From: Bremia lactucae
Taxonomy: Eukaryota > Oomycota > Peronosporomycetes > Peronosporales > Peronosporaceae
Reading direction: 5' to 3'
NCBI RefSeq assembly: GCF_004359215.1
Contig: NC_090616.1
Location: 3,267,388 to 3,331,387 of the forward strand
DNA: 64,000 bases
The notes under the pieces were generated by a model, which did no database searches, was not told the DNA's origin, and was given only the letters and a program-made list of their open reading frames with translations. A program made the translations under genes and the position numbers. Shown piece by piece: positions 51,151-62,138 of the stretch. How positions within the stretch are numbered: the first letter of the stretch is position 1; the number at the start of each line of letters is the position of its first letter.

Positions 51151-51872
51151 CAAGTAGGCAGGTTTACCTTGCCTCTCGTGGGGTGTGATTTGCCAAAACA
51201 TCATCTGACTAGCATGTTTGTCCCATCTAATCAGATTTCTCGCACACGATCACGATATTTAGCGGCTCGTCAGGGTAGACCGATCCTAGGAGACTACGCC
51301 CAGGAGTTAAGAGCTCTTTTTGCCGCTATACATCAAGGCCGAGGGCAAGAAGTGGTTAAATTATTCGTTCATAATGGAAGACCTTAATGCGGGGGTTGCC
51401 CAAACGGAATTGTACCAATCTCATCCCGTTACTTTAGAAGCGGCAATTGCCATGGGGTTACGCGCTGAGTTCGACTTTAAGTCCTCTCGCGTTGGTACGC
51501 AGAAATATTGGAAAGCCCGTCGAGCGCATCAGATTTGTCTATTAGTAAGGAGAAGAAAAGCTGTGGAATAGCATTCAAACATCGTAGATGTTATATGCGA
51601 GAAAGCACTAAGCACTTGCGCCCGGCTTGTCCGTTGCGCAATTCGCGCAAAGCTCGAAGCATCAATCCCACCTTATACCAGAAAGCTGTACGGTGCGGGA
51701 AACGCCGAGTGGGGCCGGGCGGTCTACTGGGGAAGAACTAGGGTCGGTAAACCATTAGGAGGAGAGGATAAACAGGGCTTAGTTACAAAGACCTCTGTGC
51801 TTAATGGTATGGGACGTGAATGCAAGCCCGGCTTGTTTGTCACTAAGTCAACTTTAAGGCTTTGACAAGACA
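51151..51872 (+). pseudogene. GyC-2 gag, middle and end
   Basis: Frames 51169-51387 (YLAARQGRPILGDYAQELRA) and 51320-51571 (MEDLNAGVAQTELYQSHPVT, then EAAIAMGLRAEFDFKS) match GyC-1 gag 57745-58181. The start of protease (LKALTRHG-like) is cut at 51872 by GyA-4. Confidence 0.82.
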
Positions 51873-52768
51873 TGGTGAATTTTCGGGTATCCTCTCCACT
51901 GGACGAGGATTTGATGCTTCTTCCTCACGGAGCGGTGGGCAAGCAAACTTTTAGCAAGGAAGCGTTGATTCCCACCCGCATCCACCAGTGCAGGCGGCGC
52001 TCGATAGGAGCGGCGATCTCGCCCACCTAATCGCGGCTGCCTCTCCTTCGTCCGTCCAGTCGCAGGCGTTAAGCGCTGCCGAACGACGTATTGTAGATCT
52101 CGAGGGTCAAGCCTTGCGACTGACCCCGGATCTTCATGATGTCCGCGCGAAGGATCAAGGGTCGTGAACGCCTGCAACTTCGGATTGACATCCTGGAGAA
52201 GTTGATGCTGAGGGACCCGAATAACGCGCGTGGTGTCCCTCGCTCCCCGAGTCCTTATCGAGGTGAGAGGAGTCATTCTGCTGAAAGTTTATAATCTCCC
52301 TCACCGTCGGCGTCACCATCGGTCTCCTTAGACGGATGGGGCATGTGACCTTATTTGGATCTACATACCGCTTCAGACGACCCACGTAAAATACGGGGTG
52401 CGCCTTCATATACGGGGGAAGGGTGAGCCTATTGTTCAGGTCTTCAACCTCTTCTACCACCGTAAAGGGCCCAATGAAATGCGGCACAACTTCGTAGTAC
52501 CTCCAGGTAGTAAAGAATTTGCATTCTTAGATGGGGTTGCAGTACTTGATAGTACTTGTTCACCTACTCTATAAGGTTCCTTATTTTTGCAACCATTTCG
52601 GTCCGCATATTTTTTGCTTGTTCTGTGCGCTTGCCATCGCGTCACGGATTTTTCGTGTGATGGTAATCGCTCATTCACAAAGCGTTGAGCCTCGCTCACG
52701 CTTTTAGCATCAAACTCGCGTATGATACCGCCAAGAGGTCGGTCATAAGGCGTGGTTTTATTGACCAC
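51873..52768 (-). pseudogene. GyA-4 integrase C-terminus and chromodomain start
   Basis: Frames 52454-52768, 52155-52487 (GPFTVVEEVEDLNNRL, VFYVGRLKRYVDPNKVT) and 51854-52276. The last ends LAHRSVRKKHQILVQWRGYP, the first strands of a chromodomain, which binds histone tails and targets chromoviruses to heterochromatin. Confidence 0.82.
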
Positions 52769-53886
52769 TGCTAACTGGCAGGGTCACAAGGGCAAGTTTC
52801 AGTCTTTGAGATGATACCCTCATGGGTCATCGTCATATTAACTAAACTATAACCCCCTTTCGCACCGAGCATAGTGAGGGACCTCCCCCACTAAGACTCG
52901 GGCTGCGCACAAACGTGACTGGCGTCATAGAATGACGCAGTCCGTTAATATAAATGGTGTCTCACCCGTACTGGCGTAGACACTGTTATTTATAGCGAAC
53001 TCCACAAAGGCAATTGTTTGCTCTATTCTTTGGGAGTTGCTATAGTGCGTAAGACATCCGCCACGACCCGATTGGCACGTTCTGTTTGGTCATCGATCTC
53101 GGGATGATCTGCGGTCGACATGTGGAGCTTGCTACCTAGAGCTCAAACACATGATGCCAGAACCGGGACGTAAAAATGGGCTCCCGGTCCGATACTATGG
53201 ACTCGGGTATCCCGTGTAGTCGGTATACATGATCCAGGAACAAGAGAGCTGCCAACTTGCCTGTGATTGATAACTTACATGGTGCTAAATACACCATTTT
53301 GCTCAGTATGTCTACAAAGACAACGAGCCATGTTCGATTCTTATGATCGGGTGGAATCAAACATGAAGTCCAGCCTTACTGACTTCCAACAATCCGTTGT
53401 AATCGGTAGCGGCTTCAGTGGCGCACTGCTGAACGGTGCAGGCTTAATGCGCTGACACTGTACGCGAGAGCGAATATAGTTGGCCACCCATCGATATAGG
53501 TGTTGCCACCAAAATTCCTCTGACACTCATAAGAATGTATTTTCACGGCCCAGATGCCCACTTGATGGCGCATCATGGAGTTCGTGAAAGGTCATCAGCT
53601 TGAGATCTTGTAAACGCATTATCTTTTTCTGTTAATCAAACCCATTCTGCGTCCTTTTAAGGAGGTCAGATAATGGTTAGATTTGCTCAGCATCAGTCTT
53701 GCTATATTTGTGCAAGTAATTAGCGAGCCCTAGGAATTGGCGCAAATCCTTCACCTATCATGGGAATAGCCATTTCTTTACCGATTTTACCTTGTCTGGG
53801 TCTGCTCGTACACCATGTGTACCTACGATGCAGCCCAGCCCAGGTATCCCGGGGACCCCTATGACGCACTTTTGCAAGTTGACGTA
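51955..53886 (-). repeat. Near-identical 1.93-kb direct repeat, copy 2
   Basis: See copy 1 at 33192-35123, constant offset 18,763. Here the repeat is embedded in a continuous GyA element, so this locus looks like the parent arrangement. Left of it the chromodomain reads KKHQILVQWRGYP, where copy 1 has a diverged version. Confidence 0.9.
52769..53620 (-). pseudogene. GyA-4 integrase core
   Basis: Same content as GyA-3 (34006-34850): SRVQCQRIKPAP, RLDFMFDST, VDILSKMVYLAPCK, IVSDREPIFTSRFW. It begins directly after the RNase H deletion, at DLKLMTFHELHDAPSSGHLG near 53600. Confidence 0.82.
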
Positions 53887-54744
53887 CAATTAGGCGTCCT
53901 TTAAAATCCGCAACACAGCGTCTAAATGACGCTTGTGCGACTCTTTTGCGCTCAGCCCGTCCTTGGCTCTGCTATGCACGAATACATCGTCAAAATAATG
54001 GGGCGCGTACGCACGGTTCTGACTCATCACGTGAGCCACCACTCGGTTGAATGTCGCTGGTGCGTTTTTCAAACCTTGGGGCATCACAAGCCACTCTTAA
54101 AGCATACCGCTTGGGGTGCTTACAGCTGCTTTGGTTACATCAAACTCTCCTAATAGTACCTGATAGAAGCCATCCTTATAATCCACCGAGGAAAAGATAG
54201 CTGATTTTCCCATGGAATTCAACAGAAGATCTTTCCGCGGGATTGGCGTTTGAGCAAGTATGGTCGCCGTATTCAGCTTATTGTAAGCATGAACCACGCG
54301 TCATCCACCTATGGCTTCACGCACATAAAAGTCGGGCTGCAGTGAGGCGATTTGCTTTCATGCATGTCCCGCCTTGGCTAGCTTGTCGAAGAACTCATCG
54401 ATATAATCGACTTGTTCTTTCGGCAACGCCCATTGCCTGGTCACACAATACTTGGTGCCAGGTTCGAGGTCTTTTTCGTGCCCGATGCCCCTATCTGCTG
54501 ATAGGCGGCTCGGCACTTCTTCCGGGAACACATCGCGATGTTTCCACAGAACCTCAGATAACGAACTGTCTCTAAAGGCATCCCAGCCTTGAGCAGCGAA
54601 CCGGTTTTTTTTTTTCGTTTCTAGGACGCTCTCGTCCATTGTGGACGACGAGCAACTGTCCCCCAAATTCTCTTCTGGGACTGATGTGACTATTTCGCGG
54701 ATATTTCCTTCATTTGATCCGTCAAGGAACAGATCCCACGACAT
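53640..54744 (-). pseudogene. GyA-4 reverse transcriptase, catalytic box intact
   Basis: Frames 54358-54744 (LEPGTKYCVTRQWALPKEQV), 54097-54297 (NKLNTATILAQTPIPRKDLL, VDYKDGFYQVLLGE) and 53890-54087 (MPQGLKNAPATFNRV, HYFDDVFVHSRAKDGLS). YFDD is intact, so this was a recently active RT, but three frame breaks now separate the pieces. Confidence 0.88.
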
Positions 54745-55068
54745 TCCCGGTAGTTTTACTATCTCTTCGGCAGATTAAGTCTTGTCGGAGCATCTCAACT
54801 GAGGGTGCCTCCGCAATTTCGTCTTTGACGGCCTTGACCACCTCGTTCGAAGGACCGTCCTCTGTATTAGGAACTGATCCAAAGGTCACTCTTTTACACG
54901 TGCCTTTGATTGTCCTAATCTGTCGGGTACTCGTTCTTCGAGTCACCACGACCTTTGACTGGGAAGCGGGTGCCATTGCTCTCCTGGCTAACGCACCCCT
55001 ACCAACTACATCAGGCTCTAGGCACTGTGCCGGTTTATGCGACGCTTAACTTCCTGTCAGCTCGCCGT
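54745..55068 (-). pseudogene. GyA-4 protease-RT linker
   Basis: The frame 54722-54976 (SKVVVTRRTSTRQIRTIKGT, VKDEIAEAPSVEML) is basic then acidic and has no known domain. It corresponds to 2961-3347 in GyA-1. Confidence 0.65.
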
Positions 55069-55630
55069 CTACGCCACAGGCTCTTGTCTCTGTGCAGGCT
55101 TATCGGGCACATGACTACTTGTCATTGCCCTTTTCACCACCTCAGTCTCCACGAGCTGGGTAGGAATTCGTGACGTTTGACATCCCGTCAACGCACCCTC
55201 ACCTGTGTTCGACACGACATCAGTTGCATACGCCTTTCGCACGAGCACATCCTTTCCGGTGTCCTGTGTAGAGTTCGCAACTGTGCGTGTACGCCAGTCT
55301 ATCCATGATTGGTACTTTGCCAACCATGGCATGCCTAGGATGAGGTCATACGGACTCTCCATACCTAGCACTGTGAACTTCTCTTTAGAAGAGAAGTCAC
55401 TAAAGCTGAAGGCGAGTTCTTCCTGAACTTCCTCAGACTTAACGAGCGCGCCGTTCGCTAAACAAACGGTCGCCTCTTCTCGCTTGCCATCCTGGCAAAG
55501 CGACTCAAACATCGCCGGTCTCTTTCCTAGAGCCGTGAGTTTTACAAAATTTTGTCATGCACCCGAATGTACTAGAAGGGTCATCGCCTGGTCATAGCAT
55601 CGTACTTGAGCGCTATAGACCAGCAGGGTT
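55069..55630 (-). pseudogene. GyA-4 retropepsin, catalytic Asp replaced by His
   Basis: The active-site region near 55545-55580 reads LLVHSGA-stop-QNFVKLTALG, so the D of DSGA is H and a stop follows. The C-terminal part is open (55069-55512, 147 codons): KREEATVCLANGALV, ESPYDLILGMPWLAKY (the I-L-G strand) and DWRTRTV. Confidence 0.82.
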
Positions 55631-55805
55631 GAGGTCCGAAATTTTGAGACCTCAGGGACTATGCTCCCATTTGTTCGACAACTCTGAACTTAGGGGTAGC
55701 TTCAGAGTCCGCATTAGTAGAGCAACCCACCCCTACTGCGCTCCTGCATTTCCCGACCCCTCAGTTTCGATGCAGAACTCATGCGTCGCGAAAAGCTGGT
55801 TCTTG

Positions 55806-56315
55806 TCATCCCCTTGGGAAGGAAGTCCTCTTGCTGAGCGTCTTCGCCCCAGCAGGGACCCTAGCATAGCAGCGAGCCATCAAATGGCCGCGCTTGCCAC
55901 ATTTATAGCAGACAACATCTGCATCGCCCCACTCCATGGGAGTGGCATCTGACCTCTCGGCCGACGGCTTATACCAAGCTGTCGCCGAGGCACTGTTGTA
56001 GGATTGCTTCTCAACCAAGACAACTTGGATTGCCTCTTCCATCGTCGACGGTACTTTTCTGAGAAAAGCCTGTCGAAATGGGCCATGCCTAGTCCGAATA
56101 AACGTGGGCACATTAATGTGCTCCGGAATCGGACCTACGGTAATGGACGCCGACAGCGAGCGCATCTCATGCACATAATTTTGCTGAGATTGCTCCGCCT
56201 GTCGCACTCCAAAGAAGCGCGCCTGAAGCAACACTTCGTTGTTCGGCAGCTGGTACATGGCTCGAATATTTGTCTTAAAGATCACCCATGTAGAAAACGC
56301 CGTTATGTCCGACAT
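55806..56315 (-). CDS. GyA-4 gag with intact CCHC zinc knuckle
   Basis: The frame 55806-56375 is open. The first ATG is at 56315 (MSDITAFSTWVIFKTNIRAM), about 170 residues. It shows the Ty3 gag helix region (LLQARFFGVRQAEQSQQNYV), RTRHGPFRQAFLRKVPSTME, TPMEWGDADV, and CYKCGKRGHLMARC, a complete C-x2-C-x4-H-x4-C knuckle that binds the element RNA. It sits directly after LTR and primer-binding site. Downstream the frame is lost before protease. A full Ty3-type gag is usually longer, so the N-terminus may be shortened. Confidence 0.82.
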   Translation of the reverse strand: MSDITAFSTWVIFKTNIRAMYQLPNNEVLLQARFFGVRQAEQSQQNYVHEMRSLSASITVGPIPEHINVPTFIRTRHGPFRQAFLRKVPSTMEEAIQVVLVEKQSYNSASATAWYKPSAERSDATPMEWGDADVVCYKCGKRGHLMARCYARVPAGAKTLSKRTSFPRG

Positions 56316-56362
56316 AAGCGCCTCACGTACACACGCAGAGATGCGGGTCGTGGGTTGGATTT

Positions 56363-56374
56363 CGAGTGCTACCA
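56363..56374 (-). promoter_or_regulatory. GyA-4 primer-binding site
   Basis: On the minus strand TGGTAGCACTCG follows the LTR end after two bases. The same 12 bases lie after the GyC-1 LTR (57189-57200). TGGTAGCA matches the 3' end of eukaryotic initiator methionine tRNA; the following bases do not, so another tRNA is possible. Confidence 0.65.
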
Positions 56375-56376
56375 AG

Positions 56377-56645
56377 TGTAGGCGGGCACATCATAATACG
56401 GCCACGCTCTACTTAGACACACACCCTAGCCCAGCGAGGAAGCGGTTTGACCGTCTTTTCTCACGTGCAGTGAGGTAGTTGGTGGGCGCCTAAGCGATCT
56501 CACCCAACGAACTAGAAGCCTTAGTTTAAGTGACATCGCGGGAGCGGTAAACCGGCTCCAGTGCGCATTTGTAAACCGGCCCACGTGCGCATTTGTGAAC
56601 TAGGAAATAGTTTTCAAGCTGATTTATATTTAACCGTATTAAATA
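56377..56645 (-). repeat. GyA-4 5' LTR, 3' part
   Basis: The reverse complement of 56377-56520 matches 9425-9560 of the GyA LTR. The part to 56645 is more diverged and includes a 27-bp direct repeat (GTGCGCATTTGT twice near 56556 and 56587). It is interrupted at 56646 by GyC-1. Confidence 0.7.
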
Positions 56646-57186
56646 TGTAATGGGGCACACACAGGATGGAGAACCGTGTTGTAGTACATTTACTTTATGG
56701 GCAAAATACCCTTTTTCTAATTTTAAAATAGTTAGCTACTTAAATCCTATTTATTATGGGTAACAAATGTGGTCGCAGCCAGATATAAATCTGGGGCCAA
56801 AATCTATTTTATTTAGCTAGGGTAAGGTTTTTAGATTTAAATAATTTAATAAAGTGCAGTTCCCCTTTTGATCTTAAAGCGTTAAGTGCCTTCCTAAGGC
56901 TTGCGCATTGATCAGTAAGAGATAGAAGCCTTTCTAAGGTATATCCTCTTGGACAATAGTTGCCACTTGGTTCGGCGAACCCCTCAATCCCTTGATTAGG
57001 ACTCCTTAAGCTTTAGTAGTTTGTACGACTCCCTGAGTTGTTAAACCCATTAGTTCAATAGAACTAAGTGACTCTCTGAGTCTGAAAGTCTTACTCCCTG
57101 AGTTGTTAAACCCATTAGTTCAATAGAACTAAGTGACTCTCTGAGTCTGAAAGTCTTGACTTTAGGAGCGAGGTAGCTTTGCTACA
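56646..57186 (+). repeat. GyC-1 5' LTR (541 bp)
   Basis: TGTAATGGGGCACACAC to GCTTTGCTACA. It includes the tandem repeat at 57028-57157. A reverse-orientation relative lies at about 50242-50570. Confidence 0.82.
57028..57157 (+). repeat. Exact 65-bp tandem duplication in the GyC-1 LTR
   Basis: ACTCCCTGAGTTGTTAAACC onward occurs at 57028-57092 and immediately again at 57093-57157, apparently without a change. The GyC-2 LTR shows a single diverged unit, so it is a recent private duplication in the transcribed end of the LTR. Confidence 0.92.
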
Positions 57187-57188
57187 CT

Positions 57189-57200
57189 TGGTAGCACTCG
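57189..57200 (+). promoter_or_regulatory. GyC-1 primer-binding site
   Basis: TGGTAGCACTCG begins two bases after the LTR end, identical to GyA-4. TGGTA pairs with the CCA-ended acceptor of the primer tRNA. Confidence 0.65.
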
Positions 57201-57240
57201 TAGTCAATCTACGACTGAGTCTTTACAAGTATAAGCCCTC

Positions 57241-58181
57241 ATGAAAGTGGAAGGGGTTCCAGAACTATCAGAAGCGCAACGCGCCGCTTATGACAAGCTC
57301 AAAACCCTTATTTGGGCTTGAACACGTGAAATTTATTATCTCCCAGGGACCAGAGGTCCTGCATGCAAGGCTTGAAGCCTTCATGCGATACGAAGCCTCC
57401 CTGATCGGTCAGGTACAGGACCACTTAGCGGCATCTATGCCAACCCGGAACATCTATGTACCTGACTCAGAGCCGAGGCTCGCCCTCTAACTGTAAATAT
57501 GAAGCCATTAAGGGAAAGAGGGAGAAAATCTCCTTTTTTGGGTTAAGCAGATGGAAATGTCCATTGATTCCACCTTGCTCTTAACAGAGCGGCAAAAGGT
57601 GGCTATGGCCATTTCCAAACTTGGAGGTAGAGCCATGGAATGGGCACTATCGTGCAGCACGTCCATAAACGACGCTTTTCCCTCATGGGATTCGCTGAAA
57701 CAGCTAATGACCTGTATGTTGCACCGCCTGATTAGTTTTTTCGCATGCAAGCACGGCTCCTAGCGACTCGACAGGGTGAAAGAACCCTAAGAGATTTTGT
57801 CCAGGAGTTGAGAACTCTTATTGCATCTATGCATCAAGACCCGGTGCAAGAAGCAAGTGTCGTATGGGGGGTCTCAATGAGGGCGTTGCCCGGACGGAAT
57901 TATTCCGAACTCATCCTGCTACTTTTGAAGAGGCAGTTGCCATAGCGCTACGCGCCAAGTTCGATTTTAAGTCTGCTCGCGTTAGCACACCTGTTTATCG
58001 AACAAGCTCTCCGAGCACATGGGTTCCGTCTAATAGAGCGGAACCTATGGATTTAAGCCTCGTTGAGGAAGGAGAAGAGGCTGTTCAAGCTGTGGAACAG
58101 CATAAGACCATCCCCGTAGATGTTTTATGTGCGGAAGCACGAAAATTTACGCCCCGCCTGCCCTCTTCAAAATTCGCGTAA
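57241..58181 (+). pseudogene. GyC-1 gag
   Basis: ATG at 57241 (MKVEGVPELSEAQRAAYDKL), then shifts into 57290-57490, 57551-57763, 57745-57945 and 57864-58181. The gag core is clear: LLFWVKQMEMSI, GGRAMEWAL, ATRQGERTLRDFVQELRTLI, NEGVARTELFRTHPATFEEA, AEPMDLSLVEE. The CCHC knuckle expected near 58130 is degenerate (DVLCAEARKFTPRLP). Confidence 0.82.
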
Positions 58182-58199
58182 AGATCGAAAGAGCTCCAA

Positions 58200-58810
58200 C
58201 TCCGACCTAAACCAGAGATCTGGTACGGTGCGAGAAAACGTCGATACCCAGTAGGTGCGGGGCGCCCTACTGGGGGAGACCTGACTCTGTTGGACCTTCA
58301 GGAGGCGAGAATAAACAGAACCTAGCCCCAATTAGTTCGGTGCTCAATGGCACGGGGCGAGAGTACAGGCCTGGATTGCTAGTCGTTCAAGCGACTGTAA
58401 AGGGCTTTGATAAGCCGTGGTCAAATTTAATTCACTCAGGAGCGTCTTGCAATTATGCTCGACGCTTCTCCCGTGGAAGAAGTAAACAATACGTTGAGGC
58501 GCTTAGAGCGCATGAAGCTGATACAATCACTGTTCGATTAGCGACTGGGACTCGTGTCACTGTTCCCAAAGTTCCATTGAATTTAGGTATAAAGTTTCTG
58601 GACTTTGATAGTATGGAGCGCTGTCTCGTCTCTGATCTGGATTCGAAATATGCTCTCATCCTTGGTATGGCCTGGCTAGAACACCATGAGCCATGGATCG
58701 ATTGGAGGTCTAAGACCTTAGGCGTCACGCGCAATTTTCCTATCAAAGTTTTGGAGAGTCATGAACCACCTTTGCTAGGCAACAAAAGCGCTATTGGCGC
58801 GGATCATTGA
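58200..58810 (+). pseudogene. GyC-1 retropepsin, catalytic Asp replaced by His
   Basis: Open 58340-58810 (156 codons, no ATG at its start): LLVVQATVKGFDKPW, then NLIHSGASCNYARRF where DSGAS is expected, so the catalytic D is H. RLATGTRVTV and DLDSKYALILGMAWLEHHEP complete the fold. Well preserved apart from the active site. Confidence 0.85.
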
Positions 58811-59700
58811 ATGAGTATGTCAGTGCGTTAGACATTGCCATGTCTGAGTTAATAAACTCTCATATCATAGAATTAATTCCGAGCCCGACTCAGCAGAAAG
58901 AAGTGGAACGGCACGTACTCCGTCGAGTGACACTCGTTGTAATAACGATTCCTGAATTCCGAAAGCATTGTAGGCCTAAGGCCGAGTCGATAAGGGTGCA
59001 ATATCCCTGAGACACGCGAAGTTGCACGTCTAAGTCCACCGAGTGTGTTGGCCGAGGTGGCACCATACTGAGTGTCAGTCGTGACACTTTTAGCAGGTTG
59101 TCAGGGCATTCCGGGTAAGACCCTCCTAATGCGGGTGAAGTGACACGTAAACGGTCACTGGACAAGGAATTCTAATTACATAAATAACTCCTCGTTGGAT
59201 GTCGGATTAGACACCATGTCTTGTATAAAACTATATAGACTGGAAATCCGGGGACGTGAATGTCCCGGCCTCCAAGAGGCGTATTGTCTACACTCCAAGA
59301 CAGGATGGACACGAAGCGTGTATACCCTCACAAAGTGATACGAGTGAGCTATTACATACGCTTGTAAATGGTTAACCGGTAACATTGAGGGGGAAGTTAG
59401 CCTTGCGGTAATCCGTTACATGCTCTTTTAGAGCTAGACGAAATATCTATTGATGAGTGCGGCCGAGCCTTAAAGGCTGACGACTTATCTGAAATGGTGG
59501 TCTTTGACCAACAATTGAGCTAAACTCATCGTCACTTCTAGACGAAGCTGTGCTGAATGACACAAAAGCTGCACTTAGTGCGCGAAATGGGTCATCGATC
59601 CTTTAAGATCCTAAGGATCCCTTTTATTCCTTGATTAAAGAATTCCAAGATGTGGTATGTATTAATCCACCATCTGTTTGACCTCCGGATAGATATGTTC
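58811..59700 (+). pseudogene. GyC-1 protease-RT linker
   Basis: Nearly 0.9 kb without a long sense frame. Towards its end a shifted frame reads LLELDEISIDECGRAL and DEAVLNDTKAALSA, then SLIKEFQDVVCINPP, the usual lead into gypsy RT. The middle (59020-59400) is unrecognised. Confidence 0.6.
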
Positions 59701-60435
59701 GCCATGAAATCGACTTGGTTCCGGGAACCAAATACTGTGTCACAAGACAATGGCCTTTACCAAGGGAGCAGTGTGACGCCATTGACGATTTCTTCCGTGC
59801 TAAGCACGAGGCTGGAATGGTACGGGAGAGCAAATCTCCTCATTTCGACACCGACATTTTGTGTCAAAAGCCAAATGGTAAATGGCGCATTGAACATGAT
59901 TCTAATAAGCTTAATGCTGTCTCTATACCAGCACAAACCCCCATTCCTAGAAAGGATATTCTTCAGAGCAATGGTGGGATAGACAATGTACAGTGCACTG
60001 GACTTAGTCGATGGTTACTACCAACTTCTCAGGCGATATCCCGCTTACAGCGGTTAGCACCCCAAGCGGTATGTTATGGGAGTGGTTGGATATGCCACAA
60101 GGGCTTTCCAACGCCCCGGCAATATTTAATCGTCTAGAGACGCAACTGTTCCGCCCTTATCTAGGTTATGCACAGGCTTCTTTCGATGACATTTTTGTCC
60201 ATAGTCGTGCGGAGCAGGGTCTGTCGGATATGGAAAACCATTTCGACGATTTGCGAGCAGTGCTTGAGTGTATGCGCACAAATAAATTGTATGCCAATGC
60301 ATCTAAATGTATTTTTGACGCAGAAAAAACTCCTTTTTAGGATGCTTCGTTGAAAAGCGAGGCCTAAGAGCGGATCCCGCTATGGTAAAAGCCATAGTAG
60401 ATTGGCCGGTTGCTAAAAACCAAAATGATTTGCGT
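59701..60435 (+). pseudogene. GyC-1 reverse transcriptase
   Basis: Frames 59715-60137 (LVPGTKYCVTRQWPLPREQC, CQKPNGKWRIEHDSNKLNAV) and 60011-60340 (TAVSTPSGMLWEWLDMPQGL, FDDIFVHSRAEQGL). The active-site box is ASFDDIF: both aspartates kept, the aromatic residue before them changed to Ser. The first catalytic D (LDLVDGYYQ) is in a shifted stretch near 60000. Confidence 0.85.
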
Positions 60436-61050
60436 AAGTGGTTGGGTCTCGCCAATTATTTCCACAATATAGCAAAAATTACGCTGATATGGCTAGGCCA
60501 TTATCCAATCTCCTTAAAAAGGATACAGAATGGTGCTGGACTAGCACCGAACATAATGCTTTTCGAGCAGTAAAGGATAGTCTTATCCATGCCACGATTA
60601 TGGCACTGCCAAACTCAAATTGGCCTTTCAGTGTCATCTGTGACGCATCGGATTTTGCCATTGGCAGTGCTCGGTTGCAAACAGATATTGATGGGTATGA
60701 ACGTATTATTGCGTTCGAGTCTAGACAGCTTAAATCTGCGGAAAAGAACTACCCAGTCATGACAAAGAGTTCCTTGCTACGAAGTATGCTCTCGTCAAAT
60801 TCAGAGTTCATCTGCTCGGCTGTAAGCCGTTTGTGATATATACAGATCACGCGTCATTACGCACGGCGACTAAGTCGCCCCATCTCTCACAGAGAATGGC
60901 CCGATGGCGATCCTCTTTCGCGAAATACAACTTCGAGGTGAAGTATAAGCCCGGCAAGCAGAATGCTTTGGCCGATGCTTATCACGCAGACCGGATTATG
61001 AGCTCTCATTTGACGACTGTCATGTCGCCTATTCCTGAATAAACCCGTAC
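60436..61050 (+). pseudogene. GyC-1 RNase H
   Basis: The frame 60438-60836 has WPFSVICDASDFAIGSARLQ (first catalytic D) and FESRQLKSAEKNYPV. 60833-61042 has IYTDHASLRTATKSPHLSQR, then VKYKPGKQNALADA. Only one frame break (near 60760) splits it. Confidence 0.87.
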
Positions 61051-62138
61051 AGCTTACGCCAAAAATGAACAGTGTGTAGCTCTGCTACGAGCTCTAAAGA
61101 TCTCTGATTCAGGTATTAAATTGCCGGCACGTTTGCGTGCAAGGTTACATCGATTCTCTGTCGATAACGACCTGTTGCTTTATTGCAAAGACACCGCGGA
61201 CCCTCCGCGTGTCGTTGTTCCTCATGGTGAGGATTTGAAGTACCGAATCCTCTATGAGGCACACGATACTGTTCTTGGTGGTCGTCTCGGTAGAGAAAAG
61301 ACCAACGGCTCTGTAAGCCAGAGTTTTTGGTGTCTCAAACTTTACAGATGAGTCAGCACATATGTTCGCACATGCGAAACTTGCCAGCGGGTCAAACCCT
61401 CGGCGCATGCTGCTGCGCCACTGGCGAGCCTTTTCGTCCCCATAGAATGCTGGGAGTCCATTAGTATGGATTTTGTTTTCGGTCTACCGAAAGATTCAGC
61501 CGGTAACTCCGGCATAGTGGTCTCTGTTGACTGATTGAGCAAAATGACTCAGTTAGCGGCCTGCCGGATTCCATTGATGGCGAAGGTACACCTAGGCTGT
61601 TTATTGATCGCTTGTTTCGACAACATGGTTTGCCCAGTGGCAATTGTCTCGGGTAAATTCCGGAAATCAATTTCTTTAGTGCTTGGCACCAGATTGGATA
61701 TGTCCGCTGCGGACCATCCGCAGACCGATGGTCAAACTGAACGTGTCAATCGCGTCATTACAGACGTTTTATGCAGTGTGTGTGTGCTCTGACACCAAAG
61801 CGCTGGAGCTCAATGCTCCCAGTGGTGGAGTATGCGTTAAAAAACGCTGCACATGCCTCTACAGACTATACTCCGTTCTATGTCAACGGTTCATTCACCC
61901 ACGCGTTCCATTAACGATACCACTGCGTGGTTCAGGGCTTGGTGGGGGAGAATTCGCCGGTAGGCTTGCTGATATCAGCTCTGTTACCGTTCGGGAACAA
62001 GTAAGGGAGTTTCTCGCGACGCGATTTAGTGTCTTAAGACATGTAAGGGATACGCTCAGCGTTGAAAGATGGTCCCGAATCGCCTCAAAGAGCTCTTAAC
62101 CCGAGCAACGACCTCACCAAGAAGTTGCACCTCGTGCC
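61051..62138 (+). pseudogene. GyC-1 integrase
   Basis: 61121-61351: LKYRILYEAHDTVLGGRLGR (zinc region), then shifts. TCETCQRVKPSAHAA and ISMDFVFGLPKDSAGN follow near 61375-61500. The second catalytic D is lost in a deletion around 61640 (IVSGKFRK), while HPQTDGQTERVNRVI with the E is intact at 61710-61760. FHPRVPL lies near 61900. Confidence 0.83.

Larger units (their letters stand above)
51873..56645 (-). mobile_element. GyA-4, gypsy element with gag to chromodomain but no RNase H
   Basis: On the minus strand from 56645: LTR part (to 56377), primer-binding site, gag, protease, linker, RT, a deletion of RNase H and integrase N-terminus, integrase, GPF/Y module, chromodomain start cut at 51873 against GyC-2. 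The right side is cut by the GyC-1 LTR at 56646. It carries repeat copy 2 (51955-53886). Confidence 0.9.

Noticed and set aside
55557..55952. 131-codon plus-strand frame next to GyA-4 gag
   Set aside because: Shadow of the gag-protease region read on the minus strand, where the zinc knuckle lies.
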